Origin: Campanula takesimana
Lineage: Eukaryota; Streptophyta; Magnoliopsida; Asterales; Campanulaceae
Direction of reading: 5' to 3'
DNA: 64,000 nucleotides
Assembly: GCA_026119855.1 (NCBI GenBank)
Contig: JAOWBW010000321.1
Span: forward strand, 434,001-498,000
Made by a program: the position numbers and the translations under genes. Numbering within the stretch: the stretch's first letter is position 1; each line of letters starts with the position of its first letter. Shown piece after piece: positions 10,640 through 20,456 of the stretch. The notes beneath the pieces are model-generated. The model saw only the letters and a list, made by a program, of their open reading frames with translations, was not told where the DNA came from and made no database searches.

Positions 10640-10685
10640 TACTACCTCCGCCCACGTAATTAAAGTTTCGGGACGGAGGGAGTAT
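10640..10685. mobile_element. Stowaway-like MITE remnant
   Basis: TACTACCTCCG at the left and CGGGACGGAGGGAGTA at the right form the inverted CTCCCTCCGTCCC ends of Tc1/mariner Stowaway elements, with TA flanks. Only about 46 bp remains, so the centre has been deleted. A second half-end (CGGGACGGAGTA) sits at 10796-10807. Confidence 0.55.
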
Positions 10686-10814
10686 AAATATATAAATGTA
10701 ATTTCTTGTTTTATTTCAAAACTGAAAGTATTGATATAATAATCCTTTTTCTTAATTAATTTTCGTGCCCTACGAAAATGGTAAAGTTTAAATCGGGACG
10801 GAGTACGTAAATAA

Positions 10815-11110
10815 TAACATTTTGTGAGAAACGTTATAATTTATGCAACGTTTCTTTCCAAATGTTGTCAAATGAGCCCTATTACAACGTTTATTATAAA
10901 AACGTTGTTATTGTTTGCAACGTTACAATAAACGTTGTTGTTGTCTGCAACGTTTCCAAGAAAATGTTGTCTTACATATTTTTGACAACGTTTTACAAAA
11001 AAAAGGTTGTAATATTTACTCACCTGGAACGTTTAGTGCAAAAACGTTGTCTATAGCTACTTAACAACGCTTTGTGAAAAACGTTGTAAAAGACTATTTT
11101 TCTTGTAGTG
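10815..11110. mobile_element. End of a second CACTA transposon
   Basis: The segment ends TTTTTCTTGTAGTG at 11110, the complement of the CACTACAAGAAA terminal repeat. The 290 bp before it contains about a dozen AACGTTGT/ACAACGTT words in both orientations, a subterminal repeat type common in CACTA elements. The other end is not visible in the window, so this is a remnant. Confidence 0.7.
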
Positions 11111-11788
11111 AATATTTTTTAGGACTAAGACGTAAATAAAAAATGTTCTTGTCCCAAAATGTAGATTCCATATTACACAGGGATTAAGAGGTAATTTTCT
11201 CAAATAGTTGTACCCGTTTTAAAAAGATAGTACTCGCTAAGCCATTGATCTCAAGTTAAATATTTTGTCTGATATCCTTTAATTTTCTAGGCTGTCACGG
11301 TTCGGTAAAGAAAGGATAACAAAATCTTACATGCCTACACCAAGAAAAAAATGGCTCAGGTACATTTAAAAAGTAAATTTGATGGGAAAAGTAGCATTCT
11401 TATCAAATTGTACTGTAATATATACTACTAGATTAATACCCGTGCGATGCATTGGTTTACTTAAATTCATTATAAAATTTTACAATGCTAAAAAATTATA
11501 AATCTTATTAAGCTATCTATCATATGATAATTTATTTCATGGACCATATTCCTAACTAAAACAACTAATTTTATCAATTTTGTTTTTTAAATATAACATG
11601 TATGTTTATTTGAAAATGATAAATTATATTTAGTAATCACATGTTTGTCTATCTTTAACAAAAAAATATTTGTATCAGTCTGCATACACCAAAATAGTTA
11701 AGGCCACCAGCAACTTTCAATCATTTTCAAAACTAAATTTCTAAATCTTTAATTCCCACCGAAGCTAAGTTGGATGGTGTGAAATATT
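11111..11788. other. AT-rich DNA without a visible gene
   Basis: No open frame or domain can be supported. A motif ACTAGATTAATACCCGTGCG (near 11430), followed by ATGCA, resembles a word common at the edge of degraded plant transposons, but I cannot assign it to a family. Confidence 0.5.
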
Positions 11789-12028
11789 TGTTGGAAGTGG
11801 AGTCCTAAAATCAAAAGGGAACAAGGAAGCAAAGGAGTTCAAACCAAATGGGGATTGGGGGAGATCAAAATGAAGGAAGAAAAACTGCACAGCAGAACAG
11901 GCGGGCGCCCAGTCTTGATAGAAGAAATCAGTTTCTGGCGCAAGGAAGTAAGCGGGCGCTTGGTCAGGACCAAGCGGGCGCCTGGTGCCGCAAACTAGAT
12001 TCGGGAAAGTGTTGTTTTTCTAGGTTTC
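11789..12028 (+). repeat. Copia-2 5' LTR, left part
   Basis: The sequence matches the start of the 3' LTR at 29109, including GTCCTAAAA and GGGATTGGGGGAGATC. It stops at TAGGTTTC, where Tat-1 begins; the same LTR resumes at 27191 with GTTTCTCACATG. It carries a GC-rich cassette (11900-11990) with GCGGGCGCCC, GCGGGCGCTTGG and GCGGGCGCCTGG, followed in the intact copy by a TATA box (29407-29414). Confidence 0.88.
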
Positions 12029-12230
12029 TGTTAGTACCCGACCTGAAAATGAGTTTATTAGGACTTTCCCAAAAATACAAGGACTTTATAGGAATTAGAA
12101 ATCTTGCAAAGACTTGTCCCGGATTCCCGAAATATCTCATTTATGGCAAAATCTATCGAAATAGGTAACAAATGGTTTCCTTAAAACCATGCAGAAACCC
12201 TAGCTTAAGAATCAAGTCAGCCTGCAACCT

Positions 12231-12314
12231 TGGCCACGTGGCCAACCTTGCTGCGCGCTGATCTTGGCCACGCGGCCACTCTTGTCACCGGCTTCAACCA
12301 TGGCCAGGCGGCCA
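12231..12314. promoter_or_regulatory. Palindromic cassette of the Tat LTR
   Basis: Three near-palindromes are spaced about 35 bp apart: TGGCCACGTGGCCA (12231), TGGCCACGCGGCCA (12265) and TGGCCAGGCGGCCA (12301). The first contains the G-box core CACGTG; in the 3' LTR copy (26245 onward) it has become CACGCG. The same series recurs at 22033-22094 and 24791-24930, upstream of the antisense genes. Confidence 0.65.
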
Positions 12315-12361
12315 ACCTTGCTTTGGATGATCCTGACCATCAGATCTTCCCATCAGCCTAC

Positions 12362-12369
12362 TATATAAA
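12362..12369 (+). promoter_or_regulatory. TATA box of the Tat-1 5' LTR
   Basis: TATATAAA is the only strong TATA-type word between the cassette and the conserved GGTTTTGGGG block. The equivalent in the 3' LTR is at 26376-26383. Confidence 0.7.
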
Positions 12370-12850
12370 CCATTCCATTCCATTGGTTTTGGGGTCCGAT
12401 TTTGAGAGCTCTAAATACGAATTTTGGAGTTCTTAAACACTATTTTGCTCTCTAATTAGCATTCAAACCTCCAAGAAGATCAAGGTTTATTTCTTGCCAA
12501 CATAGGTAAGTTTTCTAATCTTTTCTTCATGTTCTTGCATCATTTTTAATGTAGATCTTTTATATTCATGTTCTTACATGTTTATTCATAGTTTCTTCAT
12601 ATGCTTTGCATGTTCATTCATATGTTCATAATATGTTCTTCGCATGTTCATCGTGTTCATAGATTAAAACCTTATTTATGCTATATTTAGGGTTGCGATC
12701 TTCATAATTACATGTTATTTCATAGCCGATGATGATCTAAGGTTCATCAACCCGAGGATGATCTAGGGACTACTTCTAAACCCTAATCTTTAGGTAATTC
12801 CCCCCTCATTATGCATGATCCCGATTCTTCTGCCTATTCTAATTCTCTGC

Positions 12851-12894
12851 GAACTACGCTGACCTGAGCTTCTCACATTGAGAGGAACGTAGGC
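12851..12894 (+). other. CTACG/CGTAG hairpin motif, LTR copy
   Basis: GAACTACG and ACGTAGGC form an outer stem. Inside, CTTCTCA pairs with TGAGAGG around a CAT loop. Related copies with compensating changes occur at 20154, 25719, 25883, 32692 (minus), 39756 (minus), 54460 and 57124; the 3' LTR copy is at 26865. Confidence 0.55.
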
Positions 12895-13176
12895 AATCTT
12901 CGGATCCGGTCTAAATCACTAACACACTACTAACACATTCATCATGATAGAAAGACCGATCAATTCAGGCAATAGGAGTGATAACGTTCAATATTCTTCT
13001 CTTGTTGTAATTTGACCCCCGAACCCACTAAAAATGCTTTTTTCAATGTTTTGGCTTTAATTAAAACGGCGTGGCGACTCTCATAATTTTAATGTCGTTA
13101 AGAATATTCCTTTTGTAAATAAAAATAATCACAAGATACTTCCCATGCGTCGCTTCATCAGAAAGGGGTATTCACA

Positions 13177-13195
13177 GTGGCGACTCTGCTGGGGA
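13177..13195 (+). other. Primer-binding site of Tat-1
   Basis: GTGGCGACTCTGCTGGGGA follows the LTR directly. The identical sequence follows the Tat-3 LTR (54744-54762), and a close variant follows the 5' LTR of the minus-strand Ogre-like element. I do not assign the tRNA. Confidence 0.8.
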
Positions 13196-13243
13196 CTGCT
13201 TTGAAACTTTTTCAAACTTAGTGGGTCTAACTTTCGTCACATC

Positions 13244-13460
13244 ATGATGCTTACCATGTTTACACATGCACACGCTTGCCATATTTACACATGCACACAC
13301 CTGCCATGTTTACACATGCACCTCACATACTTGCCATGTTTACACATGCACACACCTTGCCATGTTTACACATGCACACGCCTACCATGTTTGCACATGC
13401 ACACTTGCCATGTTTACACATGCACCTCACATACTTTCCATGTTTACACATGCACTCGCG
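13244..13460 (+). repeat. Minisatellite with CATGTTTACACATGCAC unit
   Basis: About eight units of 24-32 bp built on CATGTTTACACATGCAC lie about 50 bp after the primer site. The open frames here are products of the repeat. Tat-3 has a longer version in the same place (54809-55220). Confidence 0.9.
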
Positions 13461-13568
13461 CACTCCGCCATGTTAATACTTGTACCTTGTATCTTGTATC
13501 CTTGGACCTTTGTTATTTTTGCCTTAGTATTAGGGTCAAACGAAACTCTGCTATGCTCCCTTGTACAT

Positions 13569-13601
<33 letters not shown>

Positions 13602-14449
13602 GCATTGCATTGCATCATCCTAACATTAAAAACTTCTCTCTTTTCTCCTTAAAAAGAATTAGTTTCTTGCCCACACTACCACTAGTCCGTGTCAGCACTG
13701 GACAGGTCCCCATTACCCGGAGTATTCGATGTGCAGGAATTTGTGCGCTACTGCCGCACTCTTTTCGAGTCACTCGTCTATTCCACTCACCGTATACGGT
13801 GGGAACCTTTTACCTAACCCGTGTCAACCCACACTAGTATAGGTAACACACCTAGGTTTTGACCGGTTGGTTTGGCTAGCTTTTTCTTAATAGTCAATTA
13901 ACGTGCTGTCTATGTCGAGTCATCCCCAAGTCAATGATGAATCGAGATCTTTGAGAGAAAGTGCACAAAAAAGTGATTTCCCTACAAGGGACGTGCCATA
14001 GTGAGATGAGTGTTTATTGTCAAGATCTCCGCTCATCATTAACTTGCGTAGGATGCAACATAGACATCACGTTAAATGCCTCTAAGGAAAGGTTAGCCGT
14101 AGGATCCGATGGTTGGTGGAAGCCGCTTGCCCTATAGGACCCTCGCCCAAATTGTCCGTTTGGGGGTGTGCAATGCAGGTGAAAAACGAGGGGTCTATAG
14201 ACGTAGTGATGGCCTCCACTAATCGTAGTCTTCTAACTAGTTACGAAAAAGGGGTATCCCTTCCAACCAATTAGGATGTAAATAATGTATGTTTTTGTAA
14301 ATTAAAATATACTTTGCATGAGCCTTCCCCCTCTCCTAAAAGCTTCATTGCCCTTCAACCTTTCAGCAAAGCAAGTTTAGATCCGTTCAGGTGGTCGACT
14401 ACAACATGAAGCTTCTATTCCGTCCACGTTCTCAGTCTCGTCATCAGCA
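13461..14449 (+). other. Tat-1 5' leader
   Basis: There is no coding evidence in this 1-kb stretch. It contains a (TC)n run (13572-13600). It also has a block at 14114-14225 (TGGAAGCCGCTTGCCCTATA, then GTGAAAAACGAGGGGTCTAT) that is conserved in the Ogre-like element on the opposite strand (49883-49999). That makes the block a candidate leader signal, for packaging or dimerisation. Confidence 0.6.
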
Positions 14450-15775
14450 ATGTCAACTCCCGCTTCAGCTTCAGCCTCTGCTCCTCCTGTTAGTGCCGTC
14501 GAGCTCAACACTGAGGCTACTCTCAATGGTATTCCCCCAAGCCTCCAGAACTTCCTCGCCGGTCTTGAAGCCAAGATCAAGAATCTCGAGGAAAGCAACA
14601 AGATGTTGGAAGACCAGAACCAACAGTTGCAGGGCCACATTCAACAAAAGGGAACTAAGCTTGTACCCGATGGTGAGAATTTCATTTATGTCGAGGATGA
14701 AGAGGTCAATACCAACTGTCCCCCCAACACCAATGCCACTGCCTTCCCATTCCCAAGCTACCGCAATGTTCTACCTCCTTCTCTCTACACCCAACAAGGC
14801 TTCACTACCATGAGCAAGAACAAGGCTGTCTATGAACCTTCCCCTGAACTGCTTGGTGGCTACCTCTCTGCTAGCAAACTACCCGCACCCTCGTTGCCTC
14901 TGAGTATTGGGATGGCCGCTGCTACTACTTCCACTACTCCTCCCGTCACTCTGTCAGAACCTATCCCCGACATCTCCAATCACCCTGTGGTCACAGCCAT
15001 GCAAGAGAAAATGCGCAAGTTGATCGAGACTGTGGATAAGCAAAGTGCACCGACTACCAAGACAATCAACCCTAGCCAAGTGGGGGCTCTCCCCAAGGAT
15101 TTCAAGATGCCTAAGGTGGCAATGTTTCATGGTGACTCGTGTCCTAAGACTCATTTGGATAGTTATGTGTTGGCCATGAGGGCTCGTGACTGCACCAACG
15201 AACAAATGGCTCGCGTATTCCATAGCACTTTGGATGGTATAGCTCTGCGTTGGTTCTTGGGGTTAGAACCAAGCGAGAGGCAAACGTGGGATCAAATTAG
15301 TGCCATTTTCTGTGAGAAGTATCAAGCTAACTTGGATTGGCATGTGAATCGAACCGACCTTGAGAACACTATGCAAAAGCCCGGCGAGGCTATTTATGAT
15401 TTTTACAAGAGGTGGAATCATCGGTTGTGCGAGGTCCAATACCCACCAAAAGCGAAGGAACAGAAACAGATTTTCTACAAGTGCTTGCTACCGGAGATGA
15501 AAGCAGCTATAGGTAATGGTTACTTCCCTGATTTGCGGGAAATGGTTGACGCCGGAGTAAGGTACGAAGCAGGGTTCACTGGGATTGTGCCGCCAAAAGA
15601 AAGTCCAAAGACCAACAACAACAACTCCTTCCGCTACAAGGCTCCTACTGCGCCTGCGCCTCCTAGGGGTGGAAAGGAGGCCGTCGGCCAAGTGAATATG
15701 GTCCAGAAAGAGGTCCCGTTAGATGTTCAAGCCGTAACAAAGGAATGGGGCTCCACAACAGAGGGAGCATTTTAA
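14450..15775 (+). CDS. Tat-type gag (441 aa)
   Basis: Capsid-type structural protein of a Ty3/Gypsy element, which would assemble particles in the cytoplasm. The N-terminus is Ala/Ser/Pro-rich, with a coiled coil at about residues 30-65 (FLAGLEAKIKNLEESNKMLE). The retrotransposon gag domain spans about residues 220-375 and includes FKMPKVAMFHG, LRWFLGLEPSERQTWDQI, FCEKYQAN and FYKRWNHRL. The frame ends early in EGAF*, while the adjacent frame continues with a DFGMPMGKVFDVL stretch. A one-base shift between about 15745 and 15770 therefore separates gag from its normal zinc-knuckle and pol part. I chose the ATG at 14450 because it heads a typical gag N-terminus and no longer upstream frame exists. 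Confidence 0.85.
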   Translation: MSTPASASASAPPVSAVELNTEATLNGIPPSLQNFLAGLEAKIKNLEESNKMLEDQNQQLQGHIQQKGTKLVPDGENFIYVEDEEVNTNCPPNTNATAFPFPSYRNVLPPSLYTQQGFTTMSKNKAVYEPSPELLGGYLSASKLPAPSLPLSIGMAAATTSTTPPVTLSEPIPDISNHPVVTAMQEKMRKLIETVDKQSAPTTKTINPSQVGALPKDFKMPKVAMFHGDSCPKTHLDSYVLAMRARDCTNEQMARVFHSTLDGIALRWFLGLEPSERQTWDQISAIFCEKYQANLDWHVNRTDLENTMQKPGEAIYDFYKRWNHRLCEVQYPPKAKEQKQIFYKCLLPEMKAAIGNGYFPDLREMVDAGVRYEAGFTGIVPPKESPKTNNNNSFRYKAPTAPAPPRGGKEAVGQVNMVQKEVPLDVQAVTKEWGSTTEGAF

Positions 15776-18700
15776 TGATTTTGGTATGCCCATGGGGAAA
15801 GTCTTTGACGTGTTAGTCAAGAGAGGTCTTATCAAGCCTTTAGAGAATTACCAACCCGCCTACCCAAGAACCGATTTGGACGCCTCCAAGTTCTGCAAGT
15901 ATCACAAGCACATCGGGCACACAACGGATGGTTGTATTCAATTGAAGCGCGTAGTTCAAGGGTTGATCAATGACAAGATGATTGCGAAGCCGAAGGGTCC
16001 TAATGTGGTGAATAACCCTCTTCCTAACAATGGGGGTGGGGTAAATATGGTGCAAACATCCGAGATCAGTATCCTAGAGCTCATGGATGCCTTTGACAAG
16101 ATAGGGCTCACAATGGTGGATATCTTCATGGCATTGGTGACGTTAGAAATGCTTGAACCGTTAGAAGGACATCTCCCCCGTCTTGGTTGCGATTTATCAA
16201 AGTTTTGCCACTACCACAAGTGCACCGGTCACACTACCGAAGAATGCTTTGAACTCAAGAAAGCCGTACAAGAGCTCATCCACAAGGGAGTTGTCGAAGA
16301 CCCTAGAGATTATGTAGCTAGCAATGTACTCATGGTAGAACTTAGTGAGATCACTGATCCGGCCAAGTCTGTTGTGGCGGACTGTGATGAGATGGGTTGT
16401 ATTTCAATGACTAATAATAAAGAACCTTCTTGCAACTTGTTGTCTTTAGAGGAACTAGTGAGTGAAGTCGAATCTCTAGAGGAGGAGAGTCCCAAACCCT
16501 CTCAACCTCTTTCTTGGGACGAAATCTTCGAGGAGGCCGAAAAGACCGAAGTTTCGCCCCCTTGTCATGACACGCCATTGTCTTTGGAGGAGTTACGGGC
16601 AGAAGTCTGTCTCCTTACAAGATCCGGTCAAGTGTACCAATCCGACCCGAAGGGAGCAAAGAAAGTCTTTGGGAAGGAACCCGAGCAAGCCGACCTAGAC
16701 AAAGAAGACCCTATCCTCACTCAACTCAAGCAAACCCAAGCCCATATTTCACTATGGTCCCTGCTCACCTCTTCCCTAGCCCATCGCCTCATGCTCGAGC
16801 AAAACCTCGCCGCCACCATAGTACCATCCACTACTACCCCGGAGGACGTCACCCACATGATCGGTAATATCCACTATGGAAACATCATCACTTTCTCGGA
16901 GCTAGACAAGCCAGTGTTCGGAGTTGATCATAATGAGCCTTTATACATCACTGTCGAAGTAAATGGCAAGAAGATTCCCCGTGTATTCATTGATAATGGT
17001 TCTGCTATTAATATCCTGCCTTCAAGGATGATGGATGTGGTTAGCGTTCATGGTGTTGATTTACGCCCATCCAAGCAAACCATCAAAGCTTATGATTCTA
17101 CATGTCGCACCGTGATAGGCGAAGCCACCTTGCCCATCACCATCGGAACAAAGATCCTGCCAACCGACTTCCACGTCATAGACATCCCCGCAACCTTCTC
17201 ACTCCTCCTTGGTCGGCCGTGGTTACATCAGTCGGGCGCTGTCCCGTCTTCCCTGCACCAGTGTGTGAAATTTCAATCTGGTAATGAAGTGACCATCATC
17301 TACAGCGATCTCGTAACTGCCCAAGGGACGGACACTAGGGGCGTTCCTGTCTTACAGATTCAGCATGGGGAAGAGAGCCGACTCTTCAATGGCTTCGAAA
17401 TAGTCGCTCAAGCACAGATCTGCACCATCGACCTCACCAAAACAACGGACAAAGTGGCACCTGTTGTCAAGATACTGCGTAACATGGGTTTTATACCGGG
17501 GCTGGGGCTAGGTAAGAACTCGTAAGGCCCCACAGAATCGGTTGAAGAGGTTAATCATCGAGGGTTGTTCGGTCTAGGATACACCCTTACTCCTGAAGAC
17601 AAGATGGAGCAACAAAGGATAGAATTGCTTAAAAAGATGAAGCTTCCCTACAAAAAGCCTGAAATGCGGCCATACCGCCTGTCCCTGAATAGCTACTTTA
17701 TCAGGGAAGGCGAGGAGTTTTCGTGTTTTGAGTTCGCTGAGCCATGGATTGACCACACCGGGAAGTTGAAGAAAGGGTTCGAGATTTTCAGAGATGTGGA
17801 ATTCGATCGGTCCAACATGAAGCTGACTTACATGGAATATGACAAAGCCACGGGCAGAGTTAGAACCATCAGGCATGAGTACTCCACCAAGGTGCCAGAT
17901 GACTTGGCAGATCAACTGGAAGCCGCAACCCTTGACAAGCCAGCGATAGAAGCCGCAGAAACTCCAAGTTTGACTGAGACGTGGGACGGCCAATATCTGC
18001 TTCAACACCTGGGTAATCTGGGGCTGCACGAAGACATGGTTGCCGTTATCGGAGACGATTCTGAAGATAAGGTGGACCCAAGGACATTGGTGGTACCCAT
18101 GGGGGACAAGCTCAAGAATTGGTGCATCATTGGGGGACCCATAGCTACTCCGGAATTTATGGTGGGAACACTGGGGCTTACTCCTTCTCCTGTCGCCACT
18201 CCTGCAGCATCTCCTGTCACTTACCCAAAATCCCCGTCCCCAGAGTCTAGTGTTTTACATTTTGAGTTTGAGTCTGACGACCTTACGTCCGAAGACTATG
18301 ATCTTGTCGCAAACGCTATTTTTCCTTTTGCCATCAATGAAACCCTCGACCTTTCCGAGTATCCCTCCATAGTCACTCTTTTAACAGATAAATTGGCTAA
18401 TGATCAAACTAATTACATACACTTAGTTAATAATGATTCATTAGAAGAGGCAGACACAGACCAATTAAATGACGAATACATTAAAGAAATTTCAGAACAG
18501 GTTATTAATCAAAAAGAATCTCGAGCCCAAGATGCCGATGAGGTGTTAACGTGCGTGAATTTGGGGACCGAAGCCTAGCCTAAGGAAACGCAGATTGGAA
18601 GCTTCTTCAGCAGAGCCGAAAGGGAAGCACTGATTGAGCTACTCAAAGAATATGTGGATGTGTTTGCATGGTCTTATAAGGACATGCCGGGGCTCGACAA

Positions 18701-19066
18701 CTCGATCGTAGAGCACAGAATCCCGACAGCACCAGACGCCAAGCCAGTCAAACAGAAGCTGCGCCGCATTAAGCCGGAATGGTCTTTGCAAGTGAAGGAA
18801 GAGATTGAGAAGCTACTCCGTGTGGGTTTCATCAGGGTGATCGAGTATCCAACTTGGTTGTCAAATCTGGTGACTGTCAAGAAATCCAATGGTAAAGTCA
18901 GAATGTGTGTGGATTTTCGGGATCTCAACAGAGCTACGCCGAAGGATGACTTCCCCCTGCCAAATATCGACATGTTGGTGGACGCGACCGCCCATTATGA
19001 GGTCAAGTCGTTCGTTGATGGGTTTGCCGGCTACAACCAGATCAAGACAACCAAAGAGGACCAAGA
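15771..19066 (+). pseudogene. Tat-1 gag tail-protease-G-patch-reverse transcriptase, truncated
   Basis: One frame encodes two knuckle-like motifs, CKYHKHIGHTTDGC (about 15894) and CHYHKCTGHTTEEC (about 16206), each followed by a helical LKR/LKKAVQ segment. An aspartic protease with FIDNGSAINILP and LLLGRPWLH follows, then a G-patch-like end (NMGFIPGLGLGKN), as in other Tat elements. After a linker comes the start of a reverse transcriptase (DVFAWSYKDMPG, RMCVDFRDLNRATPKD, FVDGFAGYNQI). In-frame stops at 17523 (TAA) and 18576 (TAG) are each one C-to-T change from glutamine. The reverse transcriptase stops right after its first catalytic motif (about 19050). The YxDD region, RNase H and integrase are gone. 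Confidence 0.88.
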
Positions 19067-19951
19067 AGCGACCCCCTCAACAACCTCGTGGAGGACCATC
19101 AGTCGGCGAGTTCGAGCCGTGTTGAGAATGCAGTCTCCTCGGAACAAAGACGAAAAGGAAGAACTCGTCAAGTTACTGCAACACCTCAACCATTTTACAA
19201 CAGCAGGGGAACCGACACTCAGATAAATAGAAAGGGCCCGCGACCAAGAATGGAGTTCGAGATGTGAGTTCGCGTTATGCTGCCTCAAGGAGTACCTCGC
19301 GAATACCCCAATCCTGCACCCGGCACATGGGAATGAACTTCAGACCCCAACACCAACGACAGAATCGTGGCCCTCGCGCCAGGAAAAGGAAATCAGTAAA
19401 AACATGCAAAGATTTTTGGAAAAATACCCCCTCTCAGTCCCCCGCTACACAAGAATAGGGACCCCTTTTGCAAAATTGTTCGACCAACTGAGACAAATAG
19501 GCAAGATGCAGCCTCTAGGAGAATATTCACTCCTCTCCGAATTGCCACCCCTTCAACCATTTGTACCTACCAAAAGTTGCTCTTACCACCAAGACGAAGG
19601 CCACGACACCAACAACTGTGTCGCTCTACAAAGGAGAATCCAAGGCTTGATGGACGAAAACATGCTCACCGACGTGAGAGGATTTTGGTTCTATGGGGAA
19701 AACGGAAACTTAGAACTCCTCGGTTGCTACGAAATCGAGCCTTATGTGAGGAACGGCCCAGAGATACTCTCGCACCTGACTGCAGAAACGATTCACGACG
19801 TCTCAAGAGAAATATAATATTTGAAGCAACGCGTCGACGCAATGACCAAAGCTCGAGGCACGCCACAAGACTAGACAGAATGGCAGATTTGGACGGCAGC
19901 CCGCTCAAGGAACCAGTCAACATCCGCATGCTCAGACGCTACTACGACTAG
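19067..19951 (+). pseudogene. Gag-like zinc-knuckle segment and last codons of pol
   Basis: After the reverse transcriptase breaks off, the frames shift repeatedly. A proline- and arginine-rich stretch (19070-19400) leads into a clean frame at 19404-19817. That frame has TPFAKLFDQLRQIGKMQPL, then CSYHQDEGHDTNNC and RRIQGLMDENML, a third relative of the two knuckle motifs in the true gag tail. At 19880-19948 another frame ends in MADLDGSPLKEPVN...RRYYD*, which looks like the extreme C-terminus of Tat polyproteins. The middle of pol was therefore replaced by a gag-derived segment while the end of pol stayed in place. The closest relative in the window is the gag-like frame of Tat-3 (57355). Confidence 0.6.
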
Positions 19952-20456
19952 ACTCCCCCTCAAAAAAAAAAAAATGTTTACTACGCAAAAAGAAGCCCGA
20001 TAGACTGAAAACCCGCAAAGGGTGGTCTATGCAAAATAAGGGTGCGTACAAAGCTCGCTAGATTGAAAACCCGCAAGGGCGGTCTAGGAAAAAGTTAGAG
20101 CATTCCCCCTTCTATCTTCCCTTTCTTTAAAATCATTCTAGTCCGACTGGAGTGAACTACGGTGACCTGAGCCCCTTAGTCCTATTTGTAAAAGGGGAAC
20201 GTAGGCAGCCTTTCAAAAGGTGCGGTCTAAAAAACAAATAAACATCCAAATCTTGTCAAAGCAATAAAGATAGAAGTTGTATTTTCTGAAAGCAAAAACT
20301 TTTATTTCCATAGTCATTGCTTGTTAACACTTATTTGATGAGTCTAAGCTTGACATACTTTTTGAATAAATAACCTATTCTAAAATTGAAACTAAAATAA
20401 AAGTAAGCTAAATTAAAACTAATGTGTCTACAATGACTACGGAAGGATCCTCGGAA
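19952..20456 (+). other. Post-pol region with twin hairpins and a CTACG/CGTAG hairpin
   Basis: Two near-copies of a small hairpin follow the pol stop. TAGAC...ACCCGCAAAGGGTG...GTCTA lies at about 20001-20031 and CTAGA...ACCCGCAAGGGCGG...TCTAG at about 20057-20089, with compensating changes in both stems. Another CTACG/CGTAG motif lies at 20154-20206, with inner stem CCCCTT/AAGGGG. No gene is visible. The antisense gene ends at 20457. Confidence 0.6.

Larger units (their letters stand above)
12029..13176 (+). repeat. Tat-1 5' LTR (1148 bp)
   Basis: TG...CA ends are intact. The promoter half holds a palindromic cassette (12231-12314) and a TATA box (TATATAAA, 12362-12369) about 48 bp downstream of it. 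The 3' half contains a CTACG...CGTAG hairpin (12851-12894). Confidence 0.92.

Noticed and set aside
11425..11460. Possible Helitron or hAT terminus (ACTAGATTAATACCCGTGCG)
   Set aside because: Only one end-like word, no partner end, no target duplication or CTRR hairpin end found.
12230..12436. 68-codon frame repeated at 26244-26450
   Set aside because: Part of the Tat LTR pair across the cassette and TATA box; not a gene.
13244..13837. Overlapping open frames of 66-197 codons
   Set aside because: They lie in the CATGTTTACACATGCAC minisatellite; all three frames are open because of the repeat period, and the peptides are low-complexity.
14377..14640. 87-codon minus-strand frame over the gag start
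   Set aside because: Shadow of the gag reading frame at 14450-15775.
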